This document shows, in pieces, positions 1 through 12,422 of a stretch of DNA of 64,000 nt. Below the pieces are notes generated by a model. The model was not told the DNA's origin. It worked only from the letters and a program-made list of their open reading frames with translations, and ran no database searches. Position 1 is the first letter of the stretch. Each line of letters opens with the position of its first letter. This DNA comes from Sclerodactyla briareus (Eukaryota; Echinodermata; Holothuroidea; Dendrochirotida; Sclerodactylidae): positions 124,001 through 188,000 of the forward strand of contig JAODTK010003076.1 in NCBI GenBank assembly GCA_026419785.1. The letters run 5' to 3'. The translations under genes and the position numbers were made by a program.

Positions 1-680
1 CTTTAGGCAATGATCCACTATAGTAGAAAAGTCCAGCTCACACTAGAAATCAACTTTTGCGAAACTGTTACCAACTACTATTTTGTAGCCGTCGGAGTGT
101 TTTTCAATGAATTCGAAGCTTGTTTGAAATAATATTGTCAATCTACTATGACTGATATATCCCTTCGTACTATTGACCTATGACTGATATGATCCTACTG
201 CTAATTACTATTGTGTTGATGTCAATTCAAAACTAAACGGAAAGTATGATAAACTGACACATGAACAACTAAGATATCAACAAGATTACTGAGAGTATTG
301 CGAATGTATGCAATGCCTATGCATGAAATGATGTTGTAAAAACAATATACAACTTGTTTAGTTAGGCGATTCCCACATCATGATCATGGGGAGCGAGGCG
401 GCATATGGCGGTTTTTTCAAGTTAATATCTTGCTGCTTGTGAGGCGCCGTCACTGAGAGTGGCTAAAAAACTATGAGTGAGCCCCTGCTGGGCCTGGCAA
501 CTGACCGATGCGAGAACAGAAATTTTCAGGGTGCGCTGTGCTTGTTCAGGATTTACCGTTATAGGTCTTTGTTACAAAGACCTGTAGTATATTCTATAGG
601 GAATTGTGGTAGGGCCGAAGGTTGCAAATGTTCTCTTGTGTTCTGGCGCCCTCTAGGGAGTCAAGTGGCGGCCATCGCAG
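1..680. other. Upstream intronic sequence, no gene seen
   Basis: AT-rich sequence with no exon-like reading frame that I can support. It lies upstream of the first exon recognised for the srGAP-like gene and is presumably the intron following earlier F-BAR exons outside the window. Short open frames here have no flanking splice signals or recognisable similarity. Confidence 0.4.
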
Positions 681-762
681 AACATCCGGTACGATGAGCT
701 CAGCCAAGAAGTACGGCAGCTGCGCCAAACAGGCTGGAGGCTCTAACATGGAGACAGATGAG
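681..762 (+). CDS. SRGAP: srGAP-like exon, F-BAR coiled coil (frame broken)
   Basis: Candidate exon between a gccatcgcag acceptor and a gtaatg donor. The first frame reads NIRYDELSQEVRQLRQ. A second frame then continues RLEALTWRQM and ends in phase 2, exactly what the next exon needs. The two frames join only if one base is missing in the AAA run at 727-729. The leucine-rich heptad pattern matches the end of the srGAP F-BAR region, where a coiled coil with a KKT-like motif follows. The domain bends membranes and dimerises in known family members. Recognition rests on position, phase and weak coiled-coil similarity, so the exon is moderately supported. The lesion could be a sequencing deletion or true decay. 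Confidence 0.5.
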
Positions 763-1784
763 GTAATGTACTTGATTATCATGATTACATCGATTACCCC
801 CCCCCTAATGTGCCATATCTGACAGTCCCCCGCACCTATCTTCCCCCTTTCTATAGCCAAGGCCCAACAAACTGTTGAGAATAGGGGGTCAAGCAATTTG
901 GGAAGAAGAGAGGAGGGGAACCAAAGTGTGATGGAGAAGTGTTGGTGGGCCGAAAGCTCATTTTGGAGGCCCTCTGAAAGTGGGGGCAAAAACCCCCCCC
1001 CCCCCCTACCTCCCCCCCTCTTTCGAGTGGTTGCGACATGTCTTAGAGAGTCTTTATGTGTGTTGTGAAAGGCAAAAGCTTTGAAGTTTTATAAGGATGT
1101 GCGATTCAGGGGTTGAAAGTCCCTGTTAGTGGTATGGGTCATTCCATGGCTATTCTGCAATTCCTGGAAGCTTTGTGGGAGTTGATATTAATTAGAACAT
1201 GGGTATTGTGTGACGTTGAGATGGTGTGCGGTATATAGTAAATGTTCAGAGCATCCGGACTGGCAGGATTGGGGACATATTCCACTGCCATGGCAATAGT
1301 TCCGGATCACTAGAATTAGTTACTTTGTTAAACCCAATTTTTTTTTGTTAAGTCCTGACGTAAGCTTCTTTAGTACTGTTGGACATATTTCCATTCGAAG
1401 GCCAATCAGAGAAGAACATGACCGTTGTTTGTTGTAGACAGCAAATAAGGGACGACTTATATTGCATTACAGAATGGTATTATGTTGTTTTTCAACATGA
1501 TCTAAGCATATCGATTTGAGCAGTTAATACTACAAACGTATGTGCAGTATGGAAACATATTCTTTAAATGCCATAGGTTTCAGTCAACATTGCATAGATA
1601 TACGGGCAACGGGCTCTGTAGGCGACTATAGTCCACATAGCAGTTTGAGCCGAAAATAATTGTTTGAGGCACCCACTCTGATATGGTATTAACTGATCGG
1701 GGAAGGTTGAGACTAGACAGCTGGTGAACCCCCTGTATAACAAGGAGAAAAACCTTGAATCAATGTTGACTTTATTTGGTATAG
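763..1784 (+). other. Intron of srGAP-like gene
   Basis: Non-coding by inspection. It contains a C homopolymer near 991-1006 followed by further C-rich sequence. It begins gtaatg and ends ttggtatag. No repeat family recognised. Confidence 0.45.
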
Positions 1785-1998
1785 CATGTACATCGATCTG
1801 GGACAGATAAAGAAGACGTTGGATGCCGTGATGAGTAAAATGCGTGACGAACAGGATCAATATCCTCCAAGAGGACATCTCCCGGTACTAAAGACCTCAC
1901 CCCAAGACACGCTGGGGCGCAAAGCACGAGGGGTACTGCGCTCGTCGTCACTCAGGCGTAAACAGGCCTCAACCGAGAATGAAGTGTACTACTTAGAT
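1785..1998 (+). CDS. SRGAP: srGAP-like exon, distal F-BAR and basic linker
   Basis: Open frame of about 71 codons between a ttggtatag acceptor and a gtgagt donor, entering after one base and leaving in phase 0. It starts MYIDLGQIKKTLDAVMS, a heptad pattern like the KKTMEATLQ stretch of vertebrate srGAPs. It then has a basic, serine-rich segment (SSSLRRKQAST) and ENEVYYL, which aligns with the RRANQQETEQFYF region just before the final F-BAR helix. Arginine and serine richness suggests a phosphorylatable linker, by inference. The next exon supplies the matching KYKEYL-like helix. No internal lesion is visible here. Recognition is by order and local similarity. Confidence 0.65.
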
Positions 1999-2792
1999 GT
2001 GAGTACAGGGATGAGATGATCATGAGAGGGAAGGGGGGGGGGGGGGGGATGGAAATGCTGATGTGTCTTCAAGCTGTAACTATTGTTTATTGAATTGGAA
2101 TGTTATGGCTAGTCTCCAATCCTTTGATCTCCTATGCATGTTCTTTGTGCTGGTTAAGGTTTGTGGTGCTAGTACTCACCAGCTACTGATTTATGATTTA
2201 CATCTCTCTAAAGCGTTCTGCAGCGTGCAAGTTCACATGCAGTGAGGTACAACTTAGTAACTGTAGAAACAGTAACATCTAATTTAATATAAACAGTCAA
2301 ATTTGTAACTCATACTGTTGGAACCTCCTATTTAGTCTATGTATCTGTGGGGGCACTATGGGTGTATTCTGTGAAATGGTAGGAATAGTAGATAGAATTG
2401 ACCCAAACCATTACGATTGGCTGGTATTGCTATATGAGTGATGTCATACTGAGTTTCAAAATATTGAGAGGTTAAATGTGTATTTTATATCTGATAGCGG
2501 ATACGACTGATAGATGGAATAAACTATGTGACATATGTAGGCCCATGTGTTGTAGGGGGTTGTTAGGATCACGCCGAGTAGTTTTTACTGTTGTGAGAGG
2601 CCACTTAAGAGGAAATTAAAATAATGCTCATTTTATCTATGAGGTTTCGACAGCGAATCTGCTTGCATCGAGTGTGAGTTTGAACTTCAACGGGCACGAG
2701 GCTCCGGCCTTTATTCGCCGCCGGGTGTGTTCAAGACCATAATACCTTTTTGTAAAATTCATTTTCTTGATATTGGTCTTTATTCCTGACAG
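1999..2792 (+). other. Intron of srGAP-like gene
   Basis: Starts gtgagt and ends with a pyrimidine-rich tract and gacag. It holds a G homopolymer at about 2033-2048 and otherwise no recognisable feature. A 60-codon open frame at 2063-2245 lacks splice or similarity support. Confidence 0.5.
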
Positions 2793-2876
2793 AAATATAA
2801 GGAATTACCTAAAGAAAGCCAACAGCCAGGCTAGAATTGAATCTACCAAGTGGAAACTGATACAGAAGCCTGATAG
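2793..2876 (+). CDS. SRGAP: srGAP-like exon, last F-BAR helix (one extra base)
   Basis: Flanked by a ctgacag acceptor and a gtaagc donor. Read in phase 0 from the previous exon it gives KYKE, then stops matching. One base later the frame reads YLKKANSQARIESTKW. Omitting one T of the TT at 2805-2806 makes one continuous helix resembling KMKEYLEGRNLITKLQAK of vertebrate srGAPs. The exon ends in phase 2, which fits the acidic linker exon at 12423. The extra T looks like a sequencing insertion or a genuine frameshift. The exon itself is well supported by the family pattern on both sides of the lesion. Confidence 0.65.
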
Positions 2877-5800
2877 GTAAGCCTCTAGCCTTAAGCAGGG
2901 CTGTAGTTATTTCATAGTTATACATCCACATCTGTGTAGAAATTTACATAGCGGAGTCTTCAGTTCAGAAATTAGGGGAGCCATTGTTTCAATTTGCTGT
3001 GAACTGGATTATGGGATCGTTTAGTAATCTGTGGTAGCATGTTGTTCCCATGATTTGTGAATCTTTGTTCTTATAGCCTCTTCTATAGGTGTACAATCCG
3101 ATGTGGAGTGTTTGCTTGGCCCCCTCTCCCTCCCACTCTCCCTGAGCATAACCAGGCCAAAAGTTTGGGCAGGGACTTCTCAAATGTCCTGCAAAGAATA
3201 AGACAATTACGTCATGGGGCAAAGGGAAATACATCGGTATTGACTGCTAAATTTGAGTGCACCATGTCTTTTGTAACAATGTAAAAAATGTTGGTTCTTA
3301 GTTCGCGATACAAGGCCAAATTAGTGAATGAACAAAGTGGGGGTATTTACCAGTATTCCTTCCGTTAAGTGCCCCTCTCCCGTAAGCCCCACCCACCTTT
3401 TTTGCAACATATGTCGCTACTGACTCAGCTCTATGACCTGTGGGCGTCGCTGTGTAAGTTCCGTGGTTGTTACGTTCTCGCTACATGGACACACAGAACA
3501 CTCCACACCACAAAAAAAACTCTTTGTGCACTGTAAATGTTCCTAATATCAATAATTTCGTCAGTTACGATACGATTTGTGTAGGTGCCGATCTATACTC
3601 TCGTAAGTCCCTCGTCTAAAATTTTGCAAGCGCCTGGGCGCTTAACAAAGGAATCGGTCCTTTACCAGTGTTTCTGGCTAAGGAATGCGTGATTGCACAA
3701 TCTGCACCTAAAAACCAAAGCCTTCACAAAATCATTTTTATTTATGCGGGAAATTCCCGCACTATTTTCTACAGAGGGAATTGCAAATTTTGCACGTGTT
3801 TTCACCAGTCCTGATTTCGGATACACAATCAGGCAACATGTATGTAACTCGATAAGTGGTGTCAGCATCTAACTGCAGGATTCAGAGAAAACCCTGTTTA
3901 CTCCTACGAAGCCAACACATCGGAACTTTTTATTGACATGATTTCGCATAATTGTATATACAATTATTATAACCATGTGGAATGGGGACCAAATTCACTG
4001 TGAAATAACTTTGAACTGCACTCTGAAAACATTTAAAACTCATCAAATAATGAAACGGGGCATGTTAGAGGGATTGATACAAACCATTTCACAAAGATTG
4101 AAGCATGTTATCTTCACGTTGTCTTCAGATGGTCACTTTTTCGTTTTAGGCTAATTTGGTTTTTCTTTACACAATCATAGCGGTTCATAGCTTGGCCTAC
4201 TGCTGACTCCCTGTGAAATTAGTTAAAGTCATTCGAAATTGACAATTATCATTTTTTGTTTTCTTAGTTTTAATCACACAATATACCTTTTGCCTGGAAA
4301 AAACATTCATTCACTGAGGGTCAGAAAAATGTTGCTGTCGAGGATTGCCCTTTTCGGCGATAGTCCCTGTAGCTTTGGGGAGCAGAACGGTATGGCATGT
4401 GGTTGAATTATCCCCATGGTAACTCTCTACCCGCCTGTCTATACAAGTGTTACTTTGTAGCAGAGTTGGGCAGTGAGTCGTTTAGGAGAGGATTCACGAA
4501 GACAAACTTGGGCCAAGAGCGGGGCTGTACCCCTTAGCACCACCTGTCCATTGTAAAAAACTGGCAACTGTGGTGGTGGTAGCATGGCCACCAAGGATAT
4601 CACTACTCCATCCCCCTAGTTGAAAAATTGTTAGTGGGGAAAAACCGCCCCCCCCCCATATTTGAGGCCTAGAGTAAAACTGGTACTCACACCTTTTAAA
4701 AGTGTAGTGGATCACATAACATGGATCTCAATATCACTAAGTATCCTAGCATCAAAATTCCACTGGGCTGCTCTAACGTCTTGGGCTTCTGCAAGAGAAA
4801 AAAAAGAAGAAAAGTACCAAAAAAAACCTGCAAAATGAGCTTAAGTTCAATGTACTGAGGGTCGTCATGGGAAATGTTTATTAGTTCAGTTTTCAAAACC
4901 TATTGTCTTTATGTACCATTTAAAGCTTTTAATAGCTGTGTCGTGTAACATTTTAAATCATGATCGGTCTTTTTATCAGGTATATCATTCTGCATAATAA
5001 AGCCTTCAATAACAGGTACAAAAAAGTTGTGTGAATTACCAAAGACCAAAATGGCTTTTATGTGCAGATCACATTTATAGGTGGCTGAAAACTGAAAATA
5101 GTGGTGATACTCTTGATGTGAAGAAAATATGCATATTATTTTCCCTCAAAGATTTCAACAATTGGATAAGTAAAATGATCAATAACGAAAAACGGTCTTG
5201 TACAAAAGCACGTTGGACAGAACAAAAATGCTGTTATGGTGCGTTTTTTGTTGTTTTGTTAATGTTCGTTGTTAATATATACTTTCCGTGTTCCTCAACA
5301 CGATGCCAGCAAAAACTCAGAGTCAGGAGAACATAATCAATCAGTGGACTGTGATTGAGTATTGTGAATAGGTCTAGCCTGTGAGGGGGGTACTAGGCGA
5401 TTTTGCATGCTAGTCAGCAGATGAATGTTGTACAGGAACGTAACTACCGTTAACCGCCGCAGTTAAGAATGTCCTGTACAAAACAGCATGAGAGCTGAAT
5501 ACAATACCATAATGTAATTTACACAATCAATTTTATCCAAACGTACCATGATTGAAACCGCTGGAAAAAAAAAAAAACAAGCTCTAAAATGCCAGTGGAG
5601 AAGGCGGTGGGTGGTCAGTTATACAATTTTGAAACTGAGGAACTTGTTACGCCAAAAGGGATGGGCACTAGCGAGCCCAGCTAAATGAAGCTATTCATAA
5701 TGAAGGCTGGAGAGGTCGGTAGGTAATAGTGGGAAACAATGCATATAATTTTTTGGAGAGGAAAAAATGTCCATGGCGAGCTACACTGAACGCCAACAAT

Positions 5801-6485
5801 TTACTGCGCTGACTGCTTTCCACTTTTAATACTAATCTGTGCGCGCGCTGGTCCAGCTAGCTATCTGGCATAATTGTCTGGATTATTGTATTTGTATCAG
5901 AAGAGTACCAGTTCATTACTCTGAATAGCAGAGACCAAATTCTAGGTAGAGCAACATGGATTGAAAGAAAGTATGTGTAGTACTGATATCAATGCAAGGA
6001 GGGCAATCACCTTCCAGCAGGGTGAGGAGAACATATGTCTTCAGGACTAGTTGGTTGGTGACTGGTGCCAAAAGTTGGTGTGTACAGGCCTCGGCACAGA
6101 GACAGCGAAGTTACAAAAACATGACTATTTTATCTCTATTTTCTACATAGCAGCATCAATCCAGTATAGGAGACTAGGCTAGCATTCAATGGTTCAGGTG
6201 CATGAGGTTGTGGTATTCGTCTTCATCCAGTGTTATCACTGTGTTGTCCCCAATGCGGGGGGGTGGCCAGATCACTTACACCGACAGCAAACGCCCTCAC
6301 ACCATCTCCGCTATCTCGCTCGATTTGCTGCATCTCCATCCCTCAAAGCCAACATCCCATGTCTCCTCATCAACTTGTCTCGTCCTGTCATTCTTTGGGT
6401 CGTCCCTGCTTTCTTGCTCCCGCCACTTGAAAGTCAAGTGCTTGATGTGAAAGTCAAATTTTTAAAATGAGAGTAGATGTTTCAG

Positions 6486-6632
6486 AAGAGGATTATTTAA
6501 CGTCTGTGATGCTAGAAGATTATACAATTGACAGCAGCTTCCTAAGGGACACTCTTGTGGCTTTATGGAAAGGATATTCCATGGAATCCATTTGCAATAT
6601 TGCAGAAAATTACAGGAGAGCTGTCCACTATA
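6486..6632 (+). CDS. Possible phase-symmetric cassette exon
   Basis: Open segment between a tgtttcag acceptor and a strong gtaagt donor, 147 bases, phase 1 at both ends. It reads EDYLTSVMLEDYTIDSS followed by a WKGYSMESI segment, with balanced protein-like composition. I recognise no domain. It sits inside the large srGAP intron, but its phases do not fit between the exons at 2793 and 12423 (both join in phase 2), so it cannot be a constitutive exon of that chain. It may belong to another transcript, an alternative form with further exons, or a transposon remnant. It may also be chance. Confidence 0.25.
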
Positions 6633-8029
6633 GTAAGTCCATTACTTGTACACCTCGTGTATGCTTCTCACCCGAAGGTTGCTTCAGCTGAATAAGGAAA
6701 TCCTCAGTCGGAAATTGTAGAGGCCAGTTTTGGGGTGTGGAAGGACACTGGCGAATCTCGCCTACTCTTTTTGAAGAGTGCACTGAGTAACGAGAGCAGT
6801 GGTGAGATTCCTGCTTACCAATCGCTATTAATGTCCCTCATCCGACGGACGAAGAATTGTAGCTTTCATTCTTGCTGGCCACTTTCCTACACGAAAAGGA
6901 GCAGGTGGAAATCAGTGTCCTGTGATGACACTCGGGGTTTGAACCTCAGGCATTGCTGCGGACACTCTACTGTATCCTGCGGACCTCACGCTCTATCCCA
7001 CTGTAGGTCCCTTTTCAATTTGAGTCATCTTAGTGAATGAGATGTCATCATGTACAGTGTACATTAGTGCTCTAGCTCTCCCGCATATGCTTTGAATTTT
7101 TATTTTTTAGGCAAAACTGATTTCCCTTGCAATTCTGATTTTTCGAAACATGATGTTTTGCTTGTTTCGCCCCTCGGAAGCCCACCTAACAAACTTGCAT
7201 ATCAAATAAAGAGTGTTGCCCATTAACTCTGAAAATCAGGGAAAAAAGTGATTTACCAGCCAGCTGGTGTCTTGTTAAACTGGGTTTTTTTCCAAAAGTA
7301 GCAATGAGTCTATTCAGAAGCCATCAAATGAAGGCCTCTGTTGATTCCCGATACACAGTTATCGTGAGCATCCCCATTCACTACTGTTCACCTGCATATC
7401 AAGTACTGACTGAACTCATTTTCTGCCATTCTTCCCGAGTCAATCAATGGCCTGCATGCCAATAGTTTATGCCATTCAGTCCACTGCAGCTTTTGATTTG
7501 GCAGACTCATTCATCCATTCTGTAATGAGTAACCTGACCCAGCTATTCATTGGTTCTTCATGGCCTTGGTGTTCATTCATTATTTTCTGTTCAAAGTGAA
7601 GTTTAAAGGGGAACCATTACACTATTCTGACTGGGTGATTTTTTAGTAAACCGGCTGGAAACGATACTTCCAGATCTATGGGGACAAAGCATTTCCAGAC
7701 TTGATAGTAGCGCTAGATCATAAGTAAGCATATAATCTCCAAACTTTTGATTGCTATACAATGCAATAATACCACAATAATATAAACACCTGATAACATA
7801 CCTTCCGACAAGGGTCCATAATCACAATACCTTAAGTTACATGGTCCATATGAAAAGGTACTTAGTTTTTCCATTACATGTGGGAAGAGTTTTCAAACCA
7901 AGCTAGTATGAGTGTTAAGGACAACTGCATGATGATATATAAAGGGGCTGATATATTAGATGGAGAAAAACTTAATGGGCATCCAAACCTGAAGGTTTAT
8001 CCCACTTTCTGTTCCGAATTTACAGTCCT

Positions 8030-8500
8030 TTGAAGTTCGTAGCTTATGTACTGCGGCAATATCGGAAGCAGCCCCCTTCGTGCAATAATTAATTATGTCA
8101 TACTTGCAAGACCCTGCAAACAATCTTGTTTTCTATTGAAAATTCACACAGTCTTTCCACTTCAAATAGCTTAGTCATGGGAGAAGATTGCCGTATTGGT
8201 TTGGAGAGAAAGAAACAGAACTTCTGCTAAATGTGACCAATTCACAAATGAAACATGAAATACATGACATAACTTCCCAGATTGTCCAAGTGTGACATCA
8301 TGCATTATGTCACAATTGGGATTCTCCCCATTTCTCTGCATAATGGACCAACTTTGAAGGCCAATAACTCACTTAGGAACATTGTATTGGAAATGTGGTT
8401 GACCTATAGATACAGTTTTTTCAATGCCACAATTCCACCCTGTTGTAATCCGAGACCGCAGTGTCTTTTAAATCTGACATCTGTCTCAAAATATCCCATG
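8030..8500 (+). repeat. Dispersed composite repeat, copy 1
   Basis: The left part contains TTATGTCATACTTGCAAGACC and the right part GTGACATCATGCATTATG with CATTTCTCTGCATAATG. Both parts recur in the same relative order on the minus strand at about 31,540-30,880, and singly elsewhere in the window. Spacing between the parts is about 195 bases here and about 225 there. No terminal inverted repeats or target duplications were located, so the class is unknown. Confidence 0.6.
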
Positions 8501-8884
8501 TGATGCCACTGGGTACCACTGTTCTACAAGTCAATGCAGAACATTTTCTGTCTGAAAGTCTTGTAACAAATAAACTTTGGTTGAAATGTAACCATAAAAA
8601 CAGAAGTCACTTTGATATAAAGAGGAACTTTTTGTCATGAAGATGCAAAATTATGGCATTCCTCTGTGAAGATCTGTGGGCCCAGCCCTTTTGCTTGTTT
8701 TCCTTTGTGATCTCATCAATTCCTTATTTGACTAAAGAAGCCTAACAATGCAACATGCAGAATCTCCAAATTTTGAGTGTGGGTTTATGTCCTCTCTTCA
8801 GCCATGCTATTATATTGACCTTTCCAAAGTTCAGTCCCATATGCAGAAAAATCAACTTGTACTCATTGTGCAATAATGTTGTTA

Positions 8885-9075
8885 GTAAGGGATAATAAGG
8901 GTGATAGAAAAGGGCTGTGCCAGTATGACATCAGTTACTATTGCATGATGGGGTGCCTTTTCATCTTGCCCATACAATGCACAAAACTTCAGAGGCCCTC
9001 TAATAGTAATATCTAGGTGCTTATATAGCATTCTTTCGACGTGATCAAATCGCTTCAAGATATTACCCATGATCA
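8885..9075 (-). repeat. Dispersed composite repeat, partial inverted copy
   Basis: On the minus strand this matches the left part of the composite repeat. It has GAAGTTTTGTGCATTG, then a CCCATCATGCAATAG segment and GATGTCATACTGGCAC. The same order is found at 23,765-23,880 and on the minus strand at about 31,530-31,400. Confidence 0.55.
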
Positions 9076-10289
9076 TTAGGACTTGTCACACCTTGCTATA
9101 TATATTTATATAGTCACCACCGCTTTCTGTTCACTCCCGACACACCATTTCAGTCACCATTCATCGTGTTACCCCGGGGGAATTCCCAATAGGGTGACAG
9201 TCAACATACGACGCCCGCCTAATAATACCAAAGTCACCTCAAAAGGTCCCCATTTAACACGAGGGTAAAGTGAGATGTTGTGGAGACATGCCTTGTCTAA
9301 GGGCACAGGGAAAGCCAAAGCTGCAGGTTTGTAGAAATTTCAACTTCACAATCTTCGAAAGTCACAAGTCTGGAGCTCTGCGACTTAAAGATTAGTCTGT
9401 CCCCGTTCTCAACGTATGAAAGAAAATTAGTATGCAGGAAAGTAAGGTTCAGACAGGCACATTTGGTTAATCAGTGTCTCACTTATTCTGAGCTGTCCTT
9501 CAGGAAGTGACATGACCATTGGGACTTTGATGCAACTGATTGCAATCACGAGGAGTCACCCAGTGGAATGAGGAAGTTCCATTCGGGAGGCGTAATGTGG
9601 AGTAGTAGCCACCAAGACTAGGTTTGCATGCTACCTCGTGCTGAACAACTTTGAGAAGTGCAATCTTGCACTTATTGTGTGTTGTAACTTCGTGTGTGTA
9701 AGTGCAACCTGCCACAAAATCACTACTTTGCATTTCCCCATCTTCCTGGCACTTATTGTTGGAAGTGAGTAATGAAAAACCAAGATGCTCTGAGACTAGT
9801 GTAGTAAACTGGGATTGCTCAGAGACAAAAAGTCTGCATTATGGAATTGATATTCAAGCTTTTTTTTCGTTTTTTGCCTAAGCGAGAATTTCAGCATGAT
9901 TTTGTATGCATTGGTGGTGTTCCGATAATTGAAAGGTCATCGCGTATAGAATGAGTCTTGATGAACCTTTGAATTGTATCTAGTGTACAAGTTGGAACTG
10001 CCTATTTGGGATCTGGTAGAACATAGACAATATACTTGCAGATCTTTGAATGGGGAGCAAGATTGCATCCTTGACACAATGTACTCCCCCTATTTGTCAG
10101 ATCCATGCAAATAGAGAACCAGTGTTCAATGTTTTCACTGGAAACGGTAAGTGTCATTGAAAGCGAGTAATGGACTAACTGAACAGTTTTGGAAAGACAA
10201 TTAAGCCAATGTGTCATGAAATCAAATCAATTGTCTTATTTCCATAATGTACTCCCCTGATGAAGTGTTCAGGAAGAGACTCAGCGACA

Positions 10290-10370
10290 CTTTGTCGGGT
10301 GGTGTGTGTGATGTGTGTATGTATATGTTATGTGTGGTGGTGTTTGTTTGTGGGTGTGTACGTGTCCAAT
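10290..10370. repeat. GT-rich low-complexity tract
   Basis: Degenerate TGTG/TGTA-rich stretch, with many alternating GT dinucleotides broken by single-base changes. Confidence 0.6.
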
Positions 10371-11519
10371 TCCTCGTTAGCAGGTTTCTCTGAGTGAACT
10401 GTTTTTTTTAATTATTCAGGTGGGCTATCGATGTGGGAATGGATCTTATTGTGAGACAGCAATAACTCGATCAGATCCGGTTGATGACGTTATACTGCTC
10501 TGTGTGACCACAAAGGTAGTAAGTAGTAGGTACATGAACCATGTTGTGTTCAGATGGGGAGAGAGGTCATTTCTGATGTAACCAGAGGTTAAAGTTTGAA
10601 ACCTTTGTAAAAAGTTCACAATGAATCTGCCTGATCAAATCAACTTTGTTTAGAACCTATAAACTTTTTCTCAATGAGGTCAAATGTCTCATCAAGGAAG
10701 CACTCAAGCCCACTTGGCTTTCTGCTGCTCTGTTATGTTGCGTTTGAAGGTCGATTGTGTGCGCTCTTTCTGAACATGATATCCTACATCCATTAATGAC
10801 ACCCAGACTTGCAGCTAATCCAGGGGATTCATACGTATCCCCTGAACATAACAAATGTTTGTTTGTGCCACATTAGAATATGAAAATCAATGATTCAAAC
10901 TAAAAGAATCCAATCGCGCTAATGACGTCACAAGGAAATGCTATGATTATTTCATTATAAGAACAAATAATGAGCATGCGTTCAGTCAGAATTGCCTGGA
11001 GCTGATCAAAATGCCAAACTTAATAGGTTTTTCCCAGATGAGTGGAGGGCAAAGGGTGTAGAGGAAGTCCAGACACAGGAAGTGTCTTCTTCTCCTTTAG
11101 TGGATTTTCCTCAGATTAGTTTTTTCTATGGAATCTTCTTTCCATATTAAAGGAATGATGTAATAAAAAGTGGGATGAACTTGGGAGGAAAGAAACGAGA
11201 AAGGGAAAACCCCCCTGGAAAAATATTATTTTTGTTTCCTCCCCGAGACTGGGGCGGGAGGGGAGACTAGAGGGGCAAGGGTGAGTACATGAGCACTTAT
11301 ATTTCAGTATGGAGCAGGATTGGGGGAAGAGAAGTTGGAAACTTGGAATGGATAAAATGATGGAATTGCGGGGAAATGGAAAATCGGGTATTCTGGGATT
11401 CTTTAACTTCTCATCAGGCTTAGTTTCAAACACGCCTGGTCAGTCAAGTTTAAATCTAGTGGGTGTGCTTCACCAGATGGTAATGTTACACTCTTGATTC
11501 CATTACGGCTGGTTCAGTT

Positions 11520-11603
11520 GGGGGGAGGGGGGGTGGGGGGGGGGGGGGGGGGGGGGGGGGTGGGGGGTGGGGGGGGGGGGTGGGGGGGGGGGGGGGTGGG
11601 GGG
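11520..11603 (+). repeat. Near-continuous G tract (about 84 bases)
   Basis: Almost uninterrupted guanine run broken only by a few T or A bases. It has many potential G-quadruplex registers. The exact length is unreliable in any sequencing technology. It lies in the large srGAP intron about 0.9 kb before the linker exon. Confidence 0.9.
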
Positions 11604-12422
11604 TTGAGGAAAAAAAATAGTAAAATGATGGTTATTTCAGGGCCTTCTGCTTGTAATCCGCTCAGTCAAACATGCCTGGTTCAATCAGTAGCCTAATCAA
11701 AACAAAACGTGAAACGTAAATTACTTGTTTGGCTGCTCGTGCATTGTAGTCAAGCTGAGTCAGACATGGAGAGCCAGCTCGAGTTTCAAAATTGGTAGAT
11801 ATGTGGAATGTCGACAGTTGATCGAATAAAATCTCTTAAAACTTCTAAGGTCCCTGGGTAATATCCATTTTTTTTTTGGCAGACAAAAGCGAGTACAGAA
11901 AAACCAGTACGTAAGATGAGCACGGCCGCAAGTCGATTCCTCAAAGCAAAACTCTTGGTGGCTCTATTGAAGATTAGATTAATTTCCGTAAGTATCTGAT
12001 ACTATCCCCCCTTCGATTTCGCAGTGTTGGACACTATTTATTGTAGATTGGAAAGTGCCAGCTCCCATCCAAACAATGATTCCATTGGTCCCAATATTCC
12101 AACTAAACCATCATGATAATACTTACAGTAAATAGCAGCATAGTGGGGGCAGATGAATGTTCACCACTGAGCTCTCATGATTAAACCAGAAGGCTTAATT
12201 TATCCTACAGTATCTCCCAAGTGCAACCAGTTCTGGATAATCTTGCTCATGGGTACATGTAGAGATTATAATGATTATATGGTGTCAAAGGTCATCAGGG
12301 GGGGTACACTGGCAGTATGACGTGCGTGAACAGTGTGCAGAACAATCAATACGAAACTCATCCATGAAAACTACACAGATTGCCAGCCAAAACTTCCAGA
12401 TTCCCCCCCCCCCCCCCCCTAG

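Larger units (their letters stand above)
2877..12422 (+). other. Large intron (9.5 kb) of srGAP-like gene
   Basis: Mostly AT-rich with no certain gene. It holds a possible cassette exon (6486-6632), two copies of a dispersed composite repeat (about 8030-8500 and 8885-9075), a GT-rich stretch (10290-10370) and a long G tract (11520-11603). It ends in a pure C tract (about 12404-12419) before the next acceptor. Other open frames look like chance. Confidence 0.5.

Noticed and set aside
10420-10515. 96-base exon-like segment between attattcag and gtagta
   Set aside because: Phase 0 at both ends does not fit the srGAP chain (phase 2 expected), it is short, and no domain is recognised.
11116-11433. 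105-residue minus-strand frame
   Set aside because: Low-complexity P/S/F composition from polypurine DNA, with no splice or similarity support.
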